Source: Cristatella mucedo (taxonomy: Eukaryota > Bryozoa > Phylactolaemata > Cristatellidae). Taken from it: a stretch of 64,000 nt of DNA. Below the pieces are notes generated by a model. That model saw nothing but the letters and a program-made list of their open reading frames with translations. It was not told where the DNA came from and searched no databases. Below, piece after piece: positions 34,567 to 47,620 of this stretch. How positions within the stretch are numbered: the first letter of the stretch is position 1; the number at the start of each line of letters is the position of its first letter. A program made the position numbers and the translations under genes. The stretch lies in assembly GCA_009760855.2 (NCBI GenBank), contig WPIO01000003.1:906001-970000 (forward strand), given 5' to 3'.

Positions 34567-34752
34567 TAAGTGCCGATGTAAATTTATGAATGCGTTGGCA
34601 GCTTTTCGTGTCCTTGTCACCTTCTTCCGGCTTCCGACACTGCAGGGTACATTTATGCCTCGCGTTTTTATCGCTTTGCATCTCACTGTCAATCAGTAAG
34701 TTCCTGTCAATTCTTTTCTATGGAAATATTTATTTGTTTGCACTAACTGGTT

Positions 34753-34996
34753 AGGCTCTATTGCAGGTCTTTATTACTCCAAACACGGGCATTATGGCGT
34801 TACTAGGCACACCACTTACCTGGCAGGGGAACGTGAGCTGGTCGTCGTCGCATGTCGTCGGCAGCAGCTATCTGAGAAAAAATACCAAGAACGACTCAAG
34901 GTCTGTACCGTGACTTTTATAGAGCTCCATGGAGCTTGCCGTTGCAGCTACAAAAGAAGCAGCACAGGCTGTGTTGCTGCTCGCACTGCCACCTCT
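34753..34996 (+). other. Open frame after an acceptor-like TTGCAG, unknown
   Basis: An 80-codon open stretch follows CTCTATTGCAG and reads GLYYSKHGHYGVTRHTTYLA and ELVVVACRRQQLSEKKYQER. An upstream GTAAGT lies at about 34699, but the phases do not match. It may be an exon, an unknown element or chance. Confidence 0.15.
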
Positions 34997-34997
34997 T

Positions 34998-35935
34998 GAC
35001 TTGATTAGACACAATACCCTATCGGACTTTCGCTTTTAGCGGTGGACTTCATGATCTTTTCCATCTTGTTGACAAAGAAACTAGAGAAGCGATCAGCTAG
35101 ATGATCACAGGTATCATTAGGTAAGGAGCTAACACGGAAGTGGTTTAAACTATGGTTGATCGTAAAGATCAACAAATCGGAAATATACATCTGCGAGTCA
35201 ACTATGTTTTTAAAGAAGCTAGAATTGGCCCGAGCTAGGATTAATTGATACGAGTTACAGTAGCTCTTATGCCTGTCGATAGACAGTCAGTCCTGATCTG
35301 TCGTGTGCTCTTTCCAGCATATGATTACTAGACCTGGCTAGTTTAATGTCTGCGGCAAACCATAGGCGTCTGGGCGAGGGCACATAGTGAGTGAACTTAG
35401 TCAGTGGTGCAAAACTCATCGAGAATGTCAGCTAGTGTCATGTTCTTGCAATCTACTAACGATGACAGGGCAGAGGCACTTACATGCCCACGGACCGTAT
35501 CAATGTCGAGGATCTTCAAGGGTAATTTTTAGAGGAAGAGGAAGGTACACAATGTAGACATAATAAGACCTCCACATGGTCTGCTAAGTAGATAATGATA
35601 ATAATTGGAGATGATAACGTGCAGTTGCAGGAGAAGGTCTGGTCGATTGTGTGACCCTTGACGTGAGAAGGGCCGAGCACACGAGCAACAAGAGACAATG
35701 AGTCAGCCAGTCGCTAAATTAGGGGCTGGAGGAGTCGTATAAGTTATCAAAATGAATGTTAAAATTGCCCATGATGAAGAAGGATTAATTTATTTCACAC
35801 AAATTCAAAATGTGATCGGACTAATCTGAGATTAAGGAGCACTTGTTACCAGGTGCGCGATATAATACTGCCACCATTGGAGCTTGTGTGTGAACTGAAA
35901 ACAATAGATTCAAAAGACTGCTTCTCGGCAAGAAT
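34998..35935 (-). mobile_element. L2-clade LINE fragment with endonuclease C-terminus (F1)
   Basis: The minus strand carries the end of the apurinic-like endonuclease. VAVLYRAPGNKCSLISD and a GNFNIHFD variant of the GDFN box lie near 35760-35880, then VLGPSHVKGHTID near 35640-35690. The linker (CDHLADRFSSFFVNKMEKI, about 35060-35125) follows to the left. The RT is absent, so this piece is broken at its 3' side. It is the only clear endonuclease in the window, which shows that the family encodes EN plus RT. Confidence 0.75.
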
Positions 35936-38228
35936 GGCAGATGGCTGCATGCACAGTGTCAGCAGGCAGAAGCAAATAATAACGAATCAAACGGATCCAC
36001 CAAATGACGTGATAAATAGGTGCGTTTTTTATTTGTTTTGACAAAATTCAAGGTAATAATATTGCACTTGATAAAGGTAGGTAATTTCAGGACGCAAGTC
36101 AGAAATTATCTCCAGACTGTGAAGCTTGCGATGTAAAGGCATGGTGTCCAAATGATTTGATGTTCGTACAAGGTATCGATTAACGAATAGATTCAGGAAA
36201 AATTGAGTGATACGATGCTTAGCGTGGTGGTGATTAGATCTTATAGGAATGCTTGAGTCGTAGAATGAGATGACCTAAAAGTGAGTGACAGAACCTTTAA
36301 TTCAAAGCATTGCTGGACTGGAAGATATATACATAGATACAGATAGATACAGATAGCTCAGGTCGGTGGGAAGTGGTGTGAAGTGGCAACTGTGACGCTG
36401 AAGACAGGAAAGCCTAGCGTTAAAGTTTTCCACCAACTTTAACAGCCTGATTTCTCAAACCGGTACACCAGCAAGCAGTGAGTTATCGAAGTTACCAACG
36501 GGAGTGAGTTACCGACGGATGTCACAGATTCTAGGACCAATTTAGATGTGTTATACCTGTTTAAAAATCAAGCCTGAATTTTAGAAATATTATAGAGCTG
36601 ATAGTAGGTATACATGACTGTGGGGCTGATGTGATCATCTAATAAAAGGTCACGTCTGAACAAGACCTAAGTTTCGTGTAGATCCAAAAGTTTCTATACT
36701 GGAAAACCATTTTGAGCATTAAGCGTACCAGCTTATGTGGCAATACTAGTGAGTCTGTTTATCTCATTAAAATTTGAGAAATTCTGCTGCCATCCACGTG
36801 CGGATGTCATCAATAAATGTTGCATGGGAGCAAAGAGAATTCAACGTGTTGTAGGGCTGGGAGGGATCAAAGCATAGGAACAACTTAGTGTGAGCTATGC
36901 AGAGAGTAAAGCCTAGATTGTGCCTTGCAATTACATAAGCAAAATATAGATTATGAAATCATGAAAAGATAGGGACCTGGTACATATCATTGAGGTACCG
37001 CATACTTCAGAGGTTTTCCTCGGTTGATCTTTATCCATTCACATCAGTACCCTGTTGTCACCTTCTGGGACCTGACCTAAACCGCTGTATTGAAGAGCCA
37101 GTGATGCGTGGGCAAGATAAGAAGCACTCAAAAACTACTTGCTTACCAACAGTATGTTGCCCTTTCCACAAGATCAAATAAACAAGCACAGATTTCTCCG
37201 TTAGTCGGCATATCTTGTAAAATCGCTATAAAAAATGCAAACTCTGAAGCATGATTAGCTCAAAAATCAGTCTGTCAATTGCTAATTTGCAGAATCTGAG
37301 GCGTGGTATGCTAAAAAGCAATACAGTAGATTGCTTACGTAGTATGAAGTTTCTATAGAAGAGTTCAGATTGTCTACCATTATTCATTAAAGAGTCTTTA
37401 ATAGAAGCGGTATCTAGGAAAGTGCACAGAAGTTACTTAAATTTGCTTGAACTTGTGTTGCTTCCCTTATTAGTGATTTAACAGCTGCATTTCTTTAAAG
37501 GGCAGAGATGTAGCCAGAAGCTAATGATACATTTATTATGCTTTTTATGCAGATCAACAGCAGATCAGGAAATAGCAGAACATGATATCCCTCTTGCTAT
37601 TTATGGAAAACAATTTATGCAAAAGGAGATCTATGCATCGTAAAAGTAGGACAGTGGGGATACGATCGAGAGGAATTTTAGTCTTTTTTGATTGTCAGAA
37701 GCATTCTAGGGCGAGGTTACTTGTGGCCTTCTTGAAAGAAGCAATTGGTGTGGGACACGCAATTGAGAAAGGGACTCATGGAAAGTTTTTAATGAGGACT
37801 AAAGTCCAGAGGGGATGCCACTAGCTTAGGGATGGACTCTTTAACCTTTCTATGCTGATGAAAAAGAAGCTAGAGAGATGATCAGCTCGATTGCCACAAG
37901 AGTCACTAGGTATGAGTTGAACCAGGGAGTTACCAAATAGATGTTTGTTGGTAAACATCGGCACGTTTAGATTATGCATCCGAAATTCAGAAAAATTTGT
38001 TGTAGATGCTAGACTTAGCCTTTGCCAGGATAGATTGGTATGATCTGTAGTATTCACTGTTTTCATGTCGGAGGAAAGTCAGTCCGAATCTTGTGTATGC
38101 TTTCTCAAGCTTCCGCTTAGTAGGCCGGGCTAGTTTAATGTTTGTGGTAAACCATAGGCATTCTGAAAGACTGCTCACAGTGCACTTTGTCAGAGGTTCA
38201 GATTGGTTATGCACGTCAGCCCGAGTCG
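35936..38228 (-). mobile_element. L2-clade LINE, old copy (F2)
   Basis: The 3' UTR starts at the left (GGCTGCATGCACAGTGTCAG at about 35942). The RT body is heavily decayed, and the linker at 37987-38214 reads LWFTTNIKLARPTKRKLEKA and YYRSYQSILAKAKSS. The terminal hairpin and ATT tail are missing at the junction with F1. A short GATA microsatellite has grown at 36327-36358. Confidence 0.75.
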
Positions 38229-40239
38229 TGTTGTAATATTATACAAATGATAAATTGTATGAAGGGTTATGAAGCAGCAGGAGTGAAGAAAACACTCTCG
38301 CGAATCGATTTCAATTGTCTTGAGGTTTCACGATTCATATGGTCGACTTCATGACGGCAAATTAGCTTTGCTGCTTTTATTCAGTGAGTTTTAGCACCGC
38401 TTTCCCATATAAATTTAACTCGTAGCTTGACAGTATGTGATATAGCAACCGCTATCAACTGTAGGTAGCGTTCGCTATTTTCAGATTCAAGCGTCATATT
38501 TGAAAGTATTAACTGCTTCACTTGGCTGTCATCGCATACACAATTGTGGAACATCATATAAGTTACAAGTAATTTAACCGGGATGGTTACTTCATACTGG
38601 GAGAAATCCGATATTCTCCTGTTCATATAGAAGGATATGCTGGTTTGAATTTGATCCTTTTTCTTGCTTATCTAAAATAAAAGGTATCGGAGTTAAGCAT
38701 ACTAATATGTATGATATGGAATTTGCTTATATTCCTACTCGTTGGTGGGCTCTATGGATATTAACTTGACGTTCTGGCTAGTTTTTTCGCTAATTAGCCA
38801 TCGAGTAAAGTTTGGTCGCTGAAGGCTAATGACCAACCCAACGGTAAAAACTTTCATGCTATTGCATCTAGTGAGAGCCCCAGCGGACCCGTAGGCTGGT
38901 GTGGCTTGGCCTGAAGCTGGCGCCAGCTTGCTCAAGGCTGATTAAATGGGAGTAGACGCAAAAGTGAGTTGACGCCTAACTAAAAAACTGGTATTTACTC
39001 TCACCAGTCTACAAATTATATAACCCGAAAGGATTGATTAATCGAAGGAGAACAAGCTAAAGAAGCAATGGAACAATTTTGGCATACATTACTGCACCTG
39101 TCACCCTTGATTTATCTGTCGTTGCTGCAGTGCAGAACGTAGGCAGACGAGCAGCATCGCCCGTTCGTTCCGCGGCGCTCGGAAATAAAGAGAAGCACAA
39201 CTTTCTCGCCCTCTCACACTCCTCACTCATCTATCTACCAGCGACTTCCCCATGCCACGTCAATCACCAAGCGGCTCAGGCCAGTTCAGGCTACAAAACC
39301 GCAGTACTATAAAGACGTAATCAAAATTGCAAAACGAATACTTGTAGTTTAAAATAGTTTTAATGCGGATAGTGGAATTTTCCAATCTGAAACTAAAATT
39401 ATACCAAGCGATTAGGCTTATAAATCTTAACTTTCTTTTCTCACGTGAACATTCACATGCTGCCCTCAGAAGAGGTAGTCGTAAAAAAGTACCAGGTGAT
39501 GCTGTTTTCCTAACTAAAGAAGATAAAATTTACGTTGCACGGAATCAAATTTTAGTGACTATCGGCCCTGCTAACTGCATAGGGTTGGCTCTCTGGCGGA
39601 GTCAGATGCGACTAGTTGCAATTGCAGCCTTTTCCTCTGCTGTCCTAGGCGAACTGACGCACTGATCCTTTACACACCTTACAATTTAAAAAACTTGGTA
39701 TCCTAAGCTTATTATGAACGTCTGGCTCGAAGACTTCTACGGCATTCGTTTTTATCACTCTTTATTATTACCAGTCGCTAATGGTGCATGTCACCACATT
39801 AATTTTTATGTTATACTCAGAAAATGTACCTGCTTCGGTGGATCCTGAAAATTTCTGGTTTCCAACCCACTCTTTCAATGCACTTACCGTTTTTTAATTA
39901 CTTTTTTTGCACCTCTTATAGAAATAAATAATCAACATGAATATCTCAAGTAACCATATTTTTCACATATGCTTTGATTGCGGCTTGACATGTTTCAGCA
40001 TTGCTCAAGTTTGTGGTACAAGCAATGAGTGCATCCTGCCTAGGATGGTTGCAATTTAAAGTATCAAGATATACAGACGTCATTTCCAAAGCACCGCTGG
40101 CCCTTCGTGGCTGGCCACAATCTTAGTCGTATCAAAAGCAAAACGACACACGTCATTGCGTGCTAGCTCGCTTACATAAGATCTATCGAAAGCCCAGGCC
40201 AGCGATAAGAGAAAAACTAAATTGCTAAACGAGTCAGAG
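38229..40239. other. Unassigned interval
   Basis: No element, exon or RNA gene is recognised. Short frames at 39079-39312 and 39363-39665 lack domains. Confidence 0.35.
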
Positions 40240-40700
40240 GACGAAAGTGCCTCAGTTGATTGAATGGCCCACCCGGCTAAACGCAGGGTGGAGACAAATG
40301 AGGAAAAAGACGAGCCCGTGGTGCGAAGGGAGTAGGCATTTGGATGAGGCCCTGGTCTTGACCATCTTTAGCCGCCACACCTGCACGCCTTTGACGGCCT
40401 CTCTTCGTGGGGAGCAGGACGATGCTGGGCTCGGCTGCTGCAGAACTTCCGGTAAGGCCGTCTATTGTGCTCAGGCTCGTTCGCAGGCGCAGGCCAGGGG
40501 ATTCCCAGCGGCTCTGCCGCCTACAGAGCGCCAAGTCCCTTCTCCACTAGAAACGCTGTCACGCATCTCGGCGTATTGATTTTCGGCAGGCCAGACAGCA
40601 GACCGGCAGCAGCCATGGTGGCTCAGGAATGAGCTACTACCATCCCAGGCCTCCCGTCGAATTCGGATGAGGCGAAGCCTTGCCGCTAAAATGAAGGTCC
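40240..40700. other. GC-rich block of unknown origin
   Basis: Its base composition is clearly higher in GC than the surroundings, and open frames exist on both strands (40247-40579 plus, 40277-40534 minus). A weak L2-like tail follows at 40745. It may be the 3' part of an unknown retroelement. No domain is recognised. Confidence 0.3.
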
Positions 40701-40744
40701 TTGTTTATCATTACTACTAATAATTTTATCATACTTTCTTTACA

Positions 40745-40815
40745 TCATGTGTAAAGTCCATACAGAGAGATCAATTTCTCTGACGATGCTATGCTTATGT
40801 ATTATACTTATTACC
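40745..40815 (+). mobile_element. Weak L2-like 3' tail
   Basis: TGTAAAGTCCATACAGAGAGATCAATTTCTCTGACGATGCT (40750-40790) keeps the inner arms of the hairpin but not the outer ones. It is followed by AT-rich DNA with isolated ATT units. Confidence 0.35.
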
Positions 40816-41364
40816 ATTTACGCCTCAGCCCTTCCAGGAGGAGCTAGCTTCAACTGTATCTACTTGATGTCTACAATGACTAGCATCGTTAGGTATTGTA
40901 GCCGCGATAGTGGCAAATAAATTTAGTAGGAGCTTCTTACAGCTCATTCACAATAATGCATTCCTTGCTGGTTAGCTGATATTCTGTAATGCGCACTGAG
41001 TTGCTTCCGCTAAATTCTAGCTTCACTGCCTCCATGTTTCTGAATAGTTTTTAATGCAATTTGGTGCCGATTTTGGGTTTAGGTTTGGTGCAAGTTCTTA
41101 AAATATATAAAAAGTCAGTTCAAAAGGGTTTTTATGATTAAAGCAAAACACCCATCAAGTCCACTGTCAAGAGCCAAAAGGCAACTAAATCTGTGCTGAC
41201 ACTGGTTCGCAACAGCTAAAACTTTGACCATGGAATCTTACAAAAGCATCTTTGTTCCTAATGTGACTTAGAATGCTGCCATACACCTGATATACATAAA
41301 CCCTAAAATTAAAGCCTGCACCCAAACCAATATCGGAAGATGAGGCTAATGCAGTTGTAAACTA
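40816..41364. other. Unassigned interval
   Basis: Nothing recognised. Confidence 0.35.
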
Positions 41365-42126
41365 ATAGTAATAATAATAATGCACTTGATAAAGCGCCCT
41401 CAGAGAACTTAATCTCTCTCTGGGCGCTTTACATTTGCTGCAAAGGGAAATGCAAATGAATGGTAAGTAAAATCATGCTTGAAAAACAAACAAAATGAAT
41501 AATATGGTTAGGGGTGACATGCACAGGGTCAGCATGCAAATGTGGTTAGTGGCAGCATGCACAGTGTCAGCACACATAAGCACATGAAGGGACGAATCAC
41601 AGGAACCCACTAAATGCTGTCCTAATTAGGTGTGTTTTTAAGTTCCTTTTAAATGTGGTCAGATCAGGGGATGTTCTGACGCAGGTCGGGAGGGAGTTCC
41701 AGGCTTTGGGAGCATACGAACTAAATGCACGGTCTCCAGAGAATTTAAGGCTTGCACGAGGTATTTGTAGACTGTTGGATTTCGACAAACGGGTGGTACG
41801 ATGCTTGGCCTGATGGGGGAGTATATCGGAGAGATAGGTTGGAGCCCCTAAATGTGAGCGACAAAACCTTGATGTCAATCCGTTGCTTGACTGGTAGCCA
41901 GTGCAGGTAGGCGAGAAGTGGAGTAATGTGGAAACTGCGACGCTCACGACAGACAAGCCTAGCTGCAGAGTTTGCAGCTGCAATCGCCTGATCGCACATG
42001 CTGGTATGCCAGTAAGCAGCGATTTGCAGAAGTCGAGACTAGATGTCACGAATGCATGGACCAACTTGGACGTGGTATCCTTATCTTAACAAGCCCAAAT
42101 TTGAGCAATGTTATGAAGCTGAAAAC
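41365..42126 (-). mobile_element. L2-clade LINE, 5'-truncated copy E
   Basis: AAT repeats and the GCGCC hairpin lie at the left, and the element is cut at about 42126. The 155-codon open frame (41597-42064) preserves the RT C-terminus. It reads HAFVTSSLDFCKSLLTG, AFSSYAPKAWNSLPTCVRTS and FKRNLKTHLIRTAFSGF with only minor damage. This makes E one of the younger copies. Confidence 0.9.
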
Positions 42127-43561
42127 TCGTGTATTTGGTAGGACGAAGTCAATCTCTGCACACAATTATTAAAGGGTTCTATCGCTCGACGCAGACGATG
42201 AACCTCAGAACCAAATTGATCATTTTCAGAAAACTGTTGTTTCTTGCACCGACTGTGTATTTGTGGATCTTGCTTCCGTAGAGTTAGGACCAGCAAAGCG
42301 TATCTTATTTTGACTTTGTCCTTCACACAAATTTCGAGGTTTATAACAACTGAGTGAGATTGGGGCTAGCTTTAAGGTTAAGCATATCGCCCACACAACT
42401 TACCCAGTAAATTTAGGGCGACCAATGCAACCTAGGGGGTACTTTGTTCTAGGCAGTCGTTGTTTTTATGGAACGTCGTGATTGCCTAATAATTAACAGT
42501 TGTGAGCATGAGTGTGCGCATATTGCTAAACAGAAAACGACTACGAACACTCGGAACACAACCGAACTCAAGAACGTTTAATCATCAACTCAGTTCCACA
42601 GACGTTAATCTTAACCGGAGCTGGAGCTTTGGTCGTTTGCCGCCCAGGAACGCTTCGCCCTGATTGGTTAGTGCTGTTTCTTAAGCCTAGCAGTAGGAAC
42701 GCTTCGCTCCGATTGCCTAGTCATGGTTGGTAGGGTCCTCTAGCCTCGAACCGGGAGACAACAACATTTAGTCAAGGCGCTTTCGTAAACTGAGGTACGC
42801 ATTATCACATCATGATCTCAACATAGCCTTCGCCGGTAAGTCTGATGTGTGTGAGGCAACAAGATCTGGCTACACACTCGTGCAAAGATTGACCAAAAGT
42901 GAGGCCAATTATGATTTTGATGGGGTTTTCATACACAAAATACTAGGTTTGCCAAAATTTTGGGCTCAAATGAAAACTGTTTGCTTTGCCATACACTGGA
43001 TTAAAAATTTAGATTTTTGATCAGGATGTAGCACATGCTGGCCATTAATCTCCAGTTCTCTAGGTTTTGCTTCTGTCAAGCAAACTAAGCAGCTCCTGCT
43101 ATACGAAGCAAGCAAACAAGCAAACTAAGCAGCTCCCAGTATGCTTAGATGGCACCTGATCTGTCAATGCTGAAGTCCGACCACTGGGTCACCACTGGTC
43201 ATAGCAACTAATCCATCGCACAAGCTCTATTATTATTGGCTGCAGCTAGTGCAGTGTGCTTAAACCGCCGTGTTTGGGCACTTCTTAGCCTTCGTTCTGG
43301 CAGACGAATCACACCATGTTTTCCGACTACTTTTAGGTATCGCTGTTAAGACATGAGTAAAAAAATCGAGGTTATCTTGTGTTAGCTGTATATGGAAGCA
43401 TAAACATGTGTTCATCAGGTATCTTTCTTTAAAAGGATCAACGTCATAGAAATAGCTGAACTTCGGTTGGCTAGCATTGGCATTACTTAGCATTACTTAC
43501 CCGACAAAACGCACAAAACAGACGGATTGATTGCACATGATCCTCTATGATTAATTTATTG
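42127..43561. other. Unassigned interval with small direct repeats
   Basis: Two copies of AGGAACGCTTCGC-CC/CTC-GATTG lie near 42646 and 42692, and two of CAAGCAAACTAAGCAGCTCC near 43078 and 43115. No genes are seen. Confidence 0.4.
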
Positions 43562-44985
43562 ATAGATATGATTTCGCCATGATCAGTTGTGCCTTTGCTT
43601 TGATCAGTACCAGCTATCGAACGAATTGAATTTTCTACACACCTTTGTTGCATGTATTGATGACACGGGTCTCGGCAAACTTTCTTAAATTGAACGACGA
43701 CAAGCCAATGGTGTGTGATTCACAAATTGGAAAACCGAGTGCTCAGGGTCGGCTCCGCCAGAATATCTCCTGTTGGACCTGCACGTGGTGTTGTTCGATT
43801 TCTGGGGTGGCATTTTATTGGACGACCACACCAGCTCCACAGTCAGGTCTGCCTAATTTCAGCTGGGTGACGTTGCTGAGGTTCGGCGTTGACCGGCCAG
43901 GGATTTTACACAGGAGCTGTAATGTAATGTATCTCCGTCTGTAACTCCACAAAGTCATAAAGACCATGTGGGTGTTACGCAGGAGAGTTTTGTATAGCGC
44001 ACTCACAGCCTAAGCGGCTTTCGGTACGCATTCGGTAGCCAACAGACTCCGTCTCACGCAACAAAGAGAAAGTGGGAAGCATAGCAGAGTCAGGAGAGCA
44101 GTTGAGGTAGTGAGTAGCATAGAAGTAGCTGCTCAGGACCGCTGAAAAGGATGTGTCATAGTCGGCAGTAGAAGAGTAGTTGTCGTTGCGTAAGAATTGT
44201 GGAAGCGAGTTCCACAGTCTAGGACCTGCATAGCTAAAGCTTCTGTCGCCGACTGTCTGTAAGCGGAGGAATAGGACAGCTAATTTATTGTCCACGCAGG
44301 ACCTGAGGGCGCGAACAGGCTGAAACTGATGCAGCAGTTAAGCCTCAGTTCAGCTGTTTCGTAAATTTGCGACATTTCTTCTTGACTTCTGTAACTTTCT
44401 TCTGACTGGTCTACAGGTGTGTGCAATCAGGTGCTTACGGTCGGTTCAAAGCTCTACAGCTATGCTCCACTGCCGTGAGTATCGCATTTGTTACGTCACA
44501 TCCATACCTGCTGACCTTCGGTGGCTCCCAATTAAAAAGGATATCGGCTTCAAGAGTATATTGCTTACGTTTACGTCCCTTTATTCTCTGGCCCTAGCCT
44601 ACATATCAGAACTACTCACCTACCAACACAATACCGTACTTTGACAACAATTGATTAGAAATACAGAGTTGGAACCTTTGAACCTTTAGTGGCACTGCTT
44701 TTAGTTCGTATGCACCTAATGCCTAAAGCGTCCTCAAGACATGAAAAAAATTAAAAAGTAGCCTCAGACAGCTATTTATTACATTATTTTTTTGGTCTTT
44801 TTTATTTGTCTTGCTACGTACCTGCCCAAACTGTGGCTGCTGTTTGTGGATGGTATCATCAATCATTTAGCAACGCTTTCTATGCAGCATCTGAAAAAAG
44901 CCTAAGAAGAGATTCAGTTCTGTGACAGCAACTTTAAGAAATGTAATCCTATTTTTAATGTTATTGTTATTATTATTGGCTAGGA
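43562..44985 (+). mobile_element. Old L2-clade LINE, split by a nested LINE
   Basis: The left half (43562-43865) matches the region behind the RT active site (TTGTGCCTTTGCTTTGATC, CACACCAGCTCCACAGTCAG). The right half (44343-44985) continues with the C-terminus, a decayed hairpin and ATT/GTT repeats. The interruption at 43866-44342 is a minus-strand second-family LINE. Confidence 0.7.
43866..44342 (-). mobile_element. Second LINE family, nested copy
   Basis: The minus-strand frame 43975-44295 reads DNKLAVLFLRLQTVGDRSFS and AGPRLWNSLPQFLRN, an RT C-terminus. The 3' end at the left has the family's GTGGAGTTACAGACGGAGAT and ATTACATTAC. It sits inside the L2 copy, so it is younger than that copy. 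Confidence 0.8.
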
Positions 44986-46243
44986 ATGTAAAATTCGCCA
45001 GGGAATTGAATACAATGACATGAAAGGTGACTATGGTGCCATTGGCTAGCCATGGGCTAGTTAGTACCTTCTGTATAAGCTAGGCTACACCAGCATTCCC
45101 CTTAATCTTAGTTTCTTCCTAAGAATTTTTCGGGCTTGGAAGAACTTTCAGATTTTACCTCAACTGTTAAAGACGACGAAGAGTTTTTCAATCTTTTCAG
45201 GAGCACATTTGACCTTACGATATATTTCATCGCATCACAAGAAAGCATCAGCATTACTTATGAAAGCTTCTGAGTCGGTTGCATGACTCCATCTTCGTTT
45301 GGCAATTGGTCTGAAATGTTAGCGTTGTATGAATTATACGTTTTTAGAGTATCAAGTAACAAACAGTACGAAATAATCAAGACATAGTTAAAAGGAAATA
45401 TCGGATGTTGTCTAATCGGTGTATAGTCGCTTTCGAGGAGCTTCTCAGTCACTGGCCCACTATCACAAATGGCCAATCTCTCGCCCGATTATCCTCTCCA
45501 TCACTTCCTTCATGAGGTTGCATGCCATATAGAGAAGCAAACCAATCGTCGCAGAATTCTCCGGTATGGTGATGCACCTGAAAATAAGTTCATGTAATGG
45601 ACATTACAGAGTGTTCTGACAAATAGTTGTGACTTTCTCGGCTGGATTGTTAACCATTCGTTAAGTTTAAGAACGCGAGGTTTGGTTGGTAGTGTTGTTT
45701 AAATGGTTTCTAAAGGTTCTTTAATGTAATTTTCTTAAAGTGTTTTGAGCAAAAAATTCCCATCCATTGATGCAAGTCAATTGAGTCGTTCAGGTATGAT
45801 ACTTGTTGTTTGGCATTTATAGACGTCACTCCTAGTTGTGTGGGTCTAAAATGATTCCCGCTAGCTCCTTATAAGTGATACATGACTGAAGCCTAGCCAC
45901 TCGATTTGGCTTGATCCTTCGAAAAAATACTACCTATTCAATTGTAAAGCGGCTAAAGAGCCGCCAAATTCTGTCGCGGCGACCTCAGGCCGAGATCGTG
46001 AAAAGCACCCGCCTCACCTAGTGGGCCACAGTGACTAGCCATCGTCATGACACTCCCAGCCTTTTTGAAATAGAATTAATAAATGATAACCAGCTCTCAG
46101 AAGCTATTGGAGCTATTTTCCTTGCAACAAGAAGCTTCCTCCATGCGTCCGGTATTGGGTGCAAAAAGACTGAGTGTCCATTGAAAGGCATTTGAGGACT
46201 AATGTAGATCGTACCAATTGATACTAACAAAGACCAAGTGTTG
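44986..46243. other. Mostly unassigned interval
   Basis: A tRNA-like SINE remnant may lie on the minus strand at about 45958-46045 (GGCCCACTAGGTGAGGCGGG and ACGATCTCGGCCTGAGGTCG in reverse complement). Otherwise nothing is recognised. Confidence 0.35.
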
Positions 46244-46331
46244 CATAATATAATAATAGAAATAATAACACACTTGATAAGCGCCCTCAGATCTCTTTCA
46301 AGGTGCTTTAAAATTGCTGAAAAGGAAGCCC
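46244..46331 (-). mobile_element. Solo L2 3' tail, minus strand
   Basis: AATAATAGAAATAATAACACACTTGATAAGCGCCCTCAG (46249-46287) and the remaining hairpin arm are followed immediately by a plus-strand L2 fragment. Confidence 0.7.
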
Positions 46332-47620
46332 AATGGATTCTATTAAAGCTTCTATTAAAAAATTCTTGAATCACAGATGCGTAATTCAAACATACTTGCA
46401 TCAACGATCAACCATCTCCTCAACCACTTTCAGGTTAGACGCTTAGCTAGTGATCCCTGTTAGGATCTCTCTGACCGCTAATCAAGCCTATTTTTATCAA
46501 CGAGATAGGAAAGATCAGGAGTCCATCTCTAACATGGCTGAATCCCCCCCCCGGAATTCCATGCTGCACCTCATTGTCTACATTCAAGGAGATCACTAGT
46601 GACCTCATTCTGAAGTTTATATGCCAAGAAAATAACACAACTAGACACCTGGACCGTATTTCCATTGTCCTGCTTTTACGATACATTGATCTGTTGCTGC
46701 CGTGCATAACTATAATTCTAAATATGTCACGAGCCTTAGGTCGTGTCCCAGAAACTTTTAAAAGAAGCTATAGTCACACAGTACACAAGAAATCAAAAGT
46801 AGACCTAGAGAATTTGAGCAGCATCCTCCCAGTCTCTCACCTTCCGTTCCTATCAAAGACACTGAGTGAAACAAGTCGTGGCGGACAAGCTGAGCTCATA
46901 TATTAAAACTTCAAACCTTGCTAGAAATTTCCATTTAGTTTGTTGAACTAGTAACTCCACAGACTCGGTATTGATTAGGGTGTATATCGAGCTACTTAGG
47001 AATTCAGACCTAGGTAGAGTCTCCCTGCTTGTTTTGCACGACCTTTCGGCAGATTTTGATAATATCAATCACCAAGTTCTTCTTGAGCGCCTCTCATCTC
47101 GCCTAGGCATCAGTGGCAGTGAATTGCAACGATTCAAGTCCTATTTCAGTTGGAAACTTCAGAGCATTGATGTGAATGGGATAAAATCAGCCTCGGAACT
47201 TCGAAAATATTTGGTATCTCGGGACTCTGTGGTCGGTCCCATTCTCTTTACAGTTTATAGTCTCCCTCTAGCCGATGAGACTACCAGGCTCAATGCAGGC
47301 AATCACTTCTATGCAGATGGTATTCAGTTGTAAATTCGCTTTTTGCTCCCAGCCCTCCAGCCCTCCAGCCCATTGAATTCTCTCAACTACCTTGCTGCTT
47401 GCATTGATTTCATCCGCACACGGATGGCAGCAAACTTTTCTGAATTGACCGACAAAAACCCACTTACTATTCATGGGCAAACCAAGTGTATTATTAATTT
47501 GGAAACCTAACGGTCACCATCTGCATGGCAGCATTTCTCATATTAAATTTGCACAAAATCTAGGTGTTACTTTCTAAGGTAATCTTTCGTTAGACAAACA
47601 CATCAGCCCAACTGTTACTT
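46332..47620 (+). mobile_element. L2-clade LINE, copy without 3' end
   Basis: It begins in the linker (AAAAATTCTTGAATCACAGATGC) and continues through RT blocks: SHLPFLSKTLSE near 46840, VLHDLSADFDNINHQVLLER near 47030-47090, and an active site altered to YADG near 47312. Similarity ends near 47620 before the thumb and tail. Confidence 0.75.

Noticed and set aside
40247-40579. 110-codon frame in the GC-rich block
   Set aside because: Overlapping open frame on the other strand and no domain; openness is explained by base composition.
42646-43140. Pairs of direct repeats that could suggest a CRISPR-like array
   Set aside because: Only two copies each, unequal spacing, eukaryotic context.
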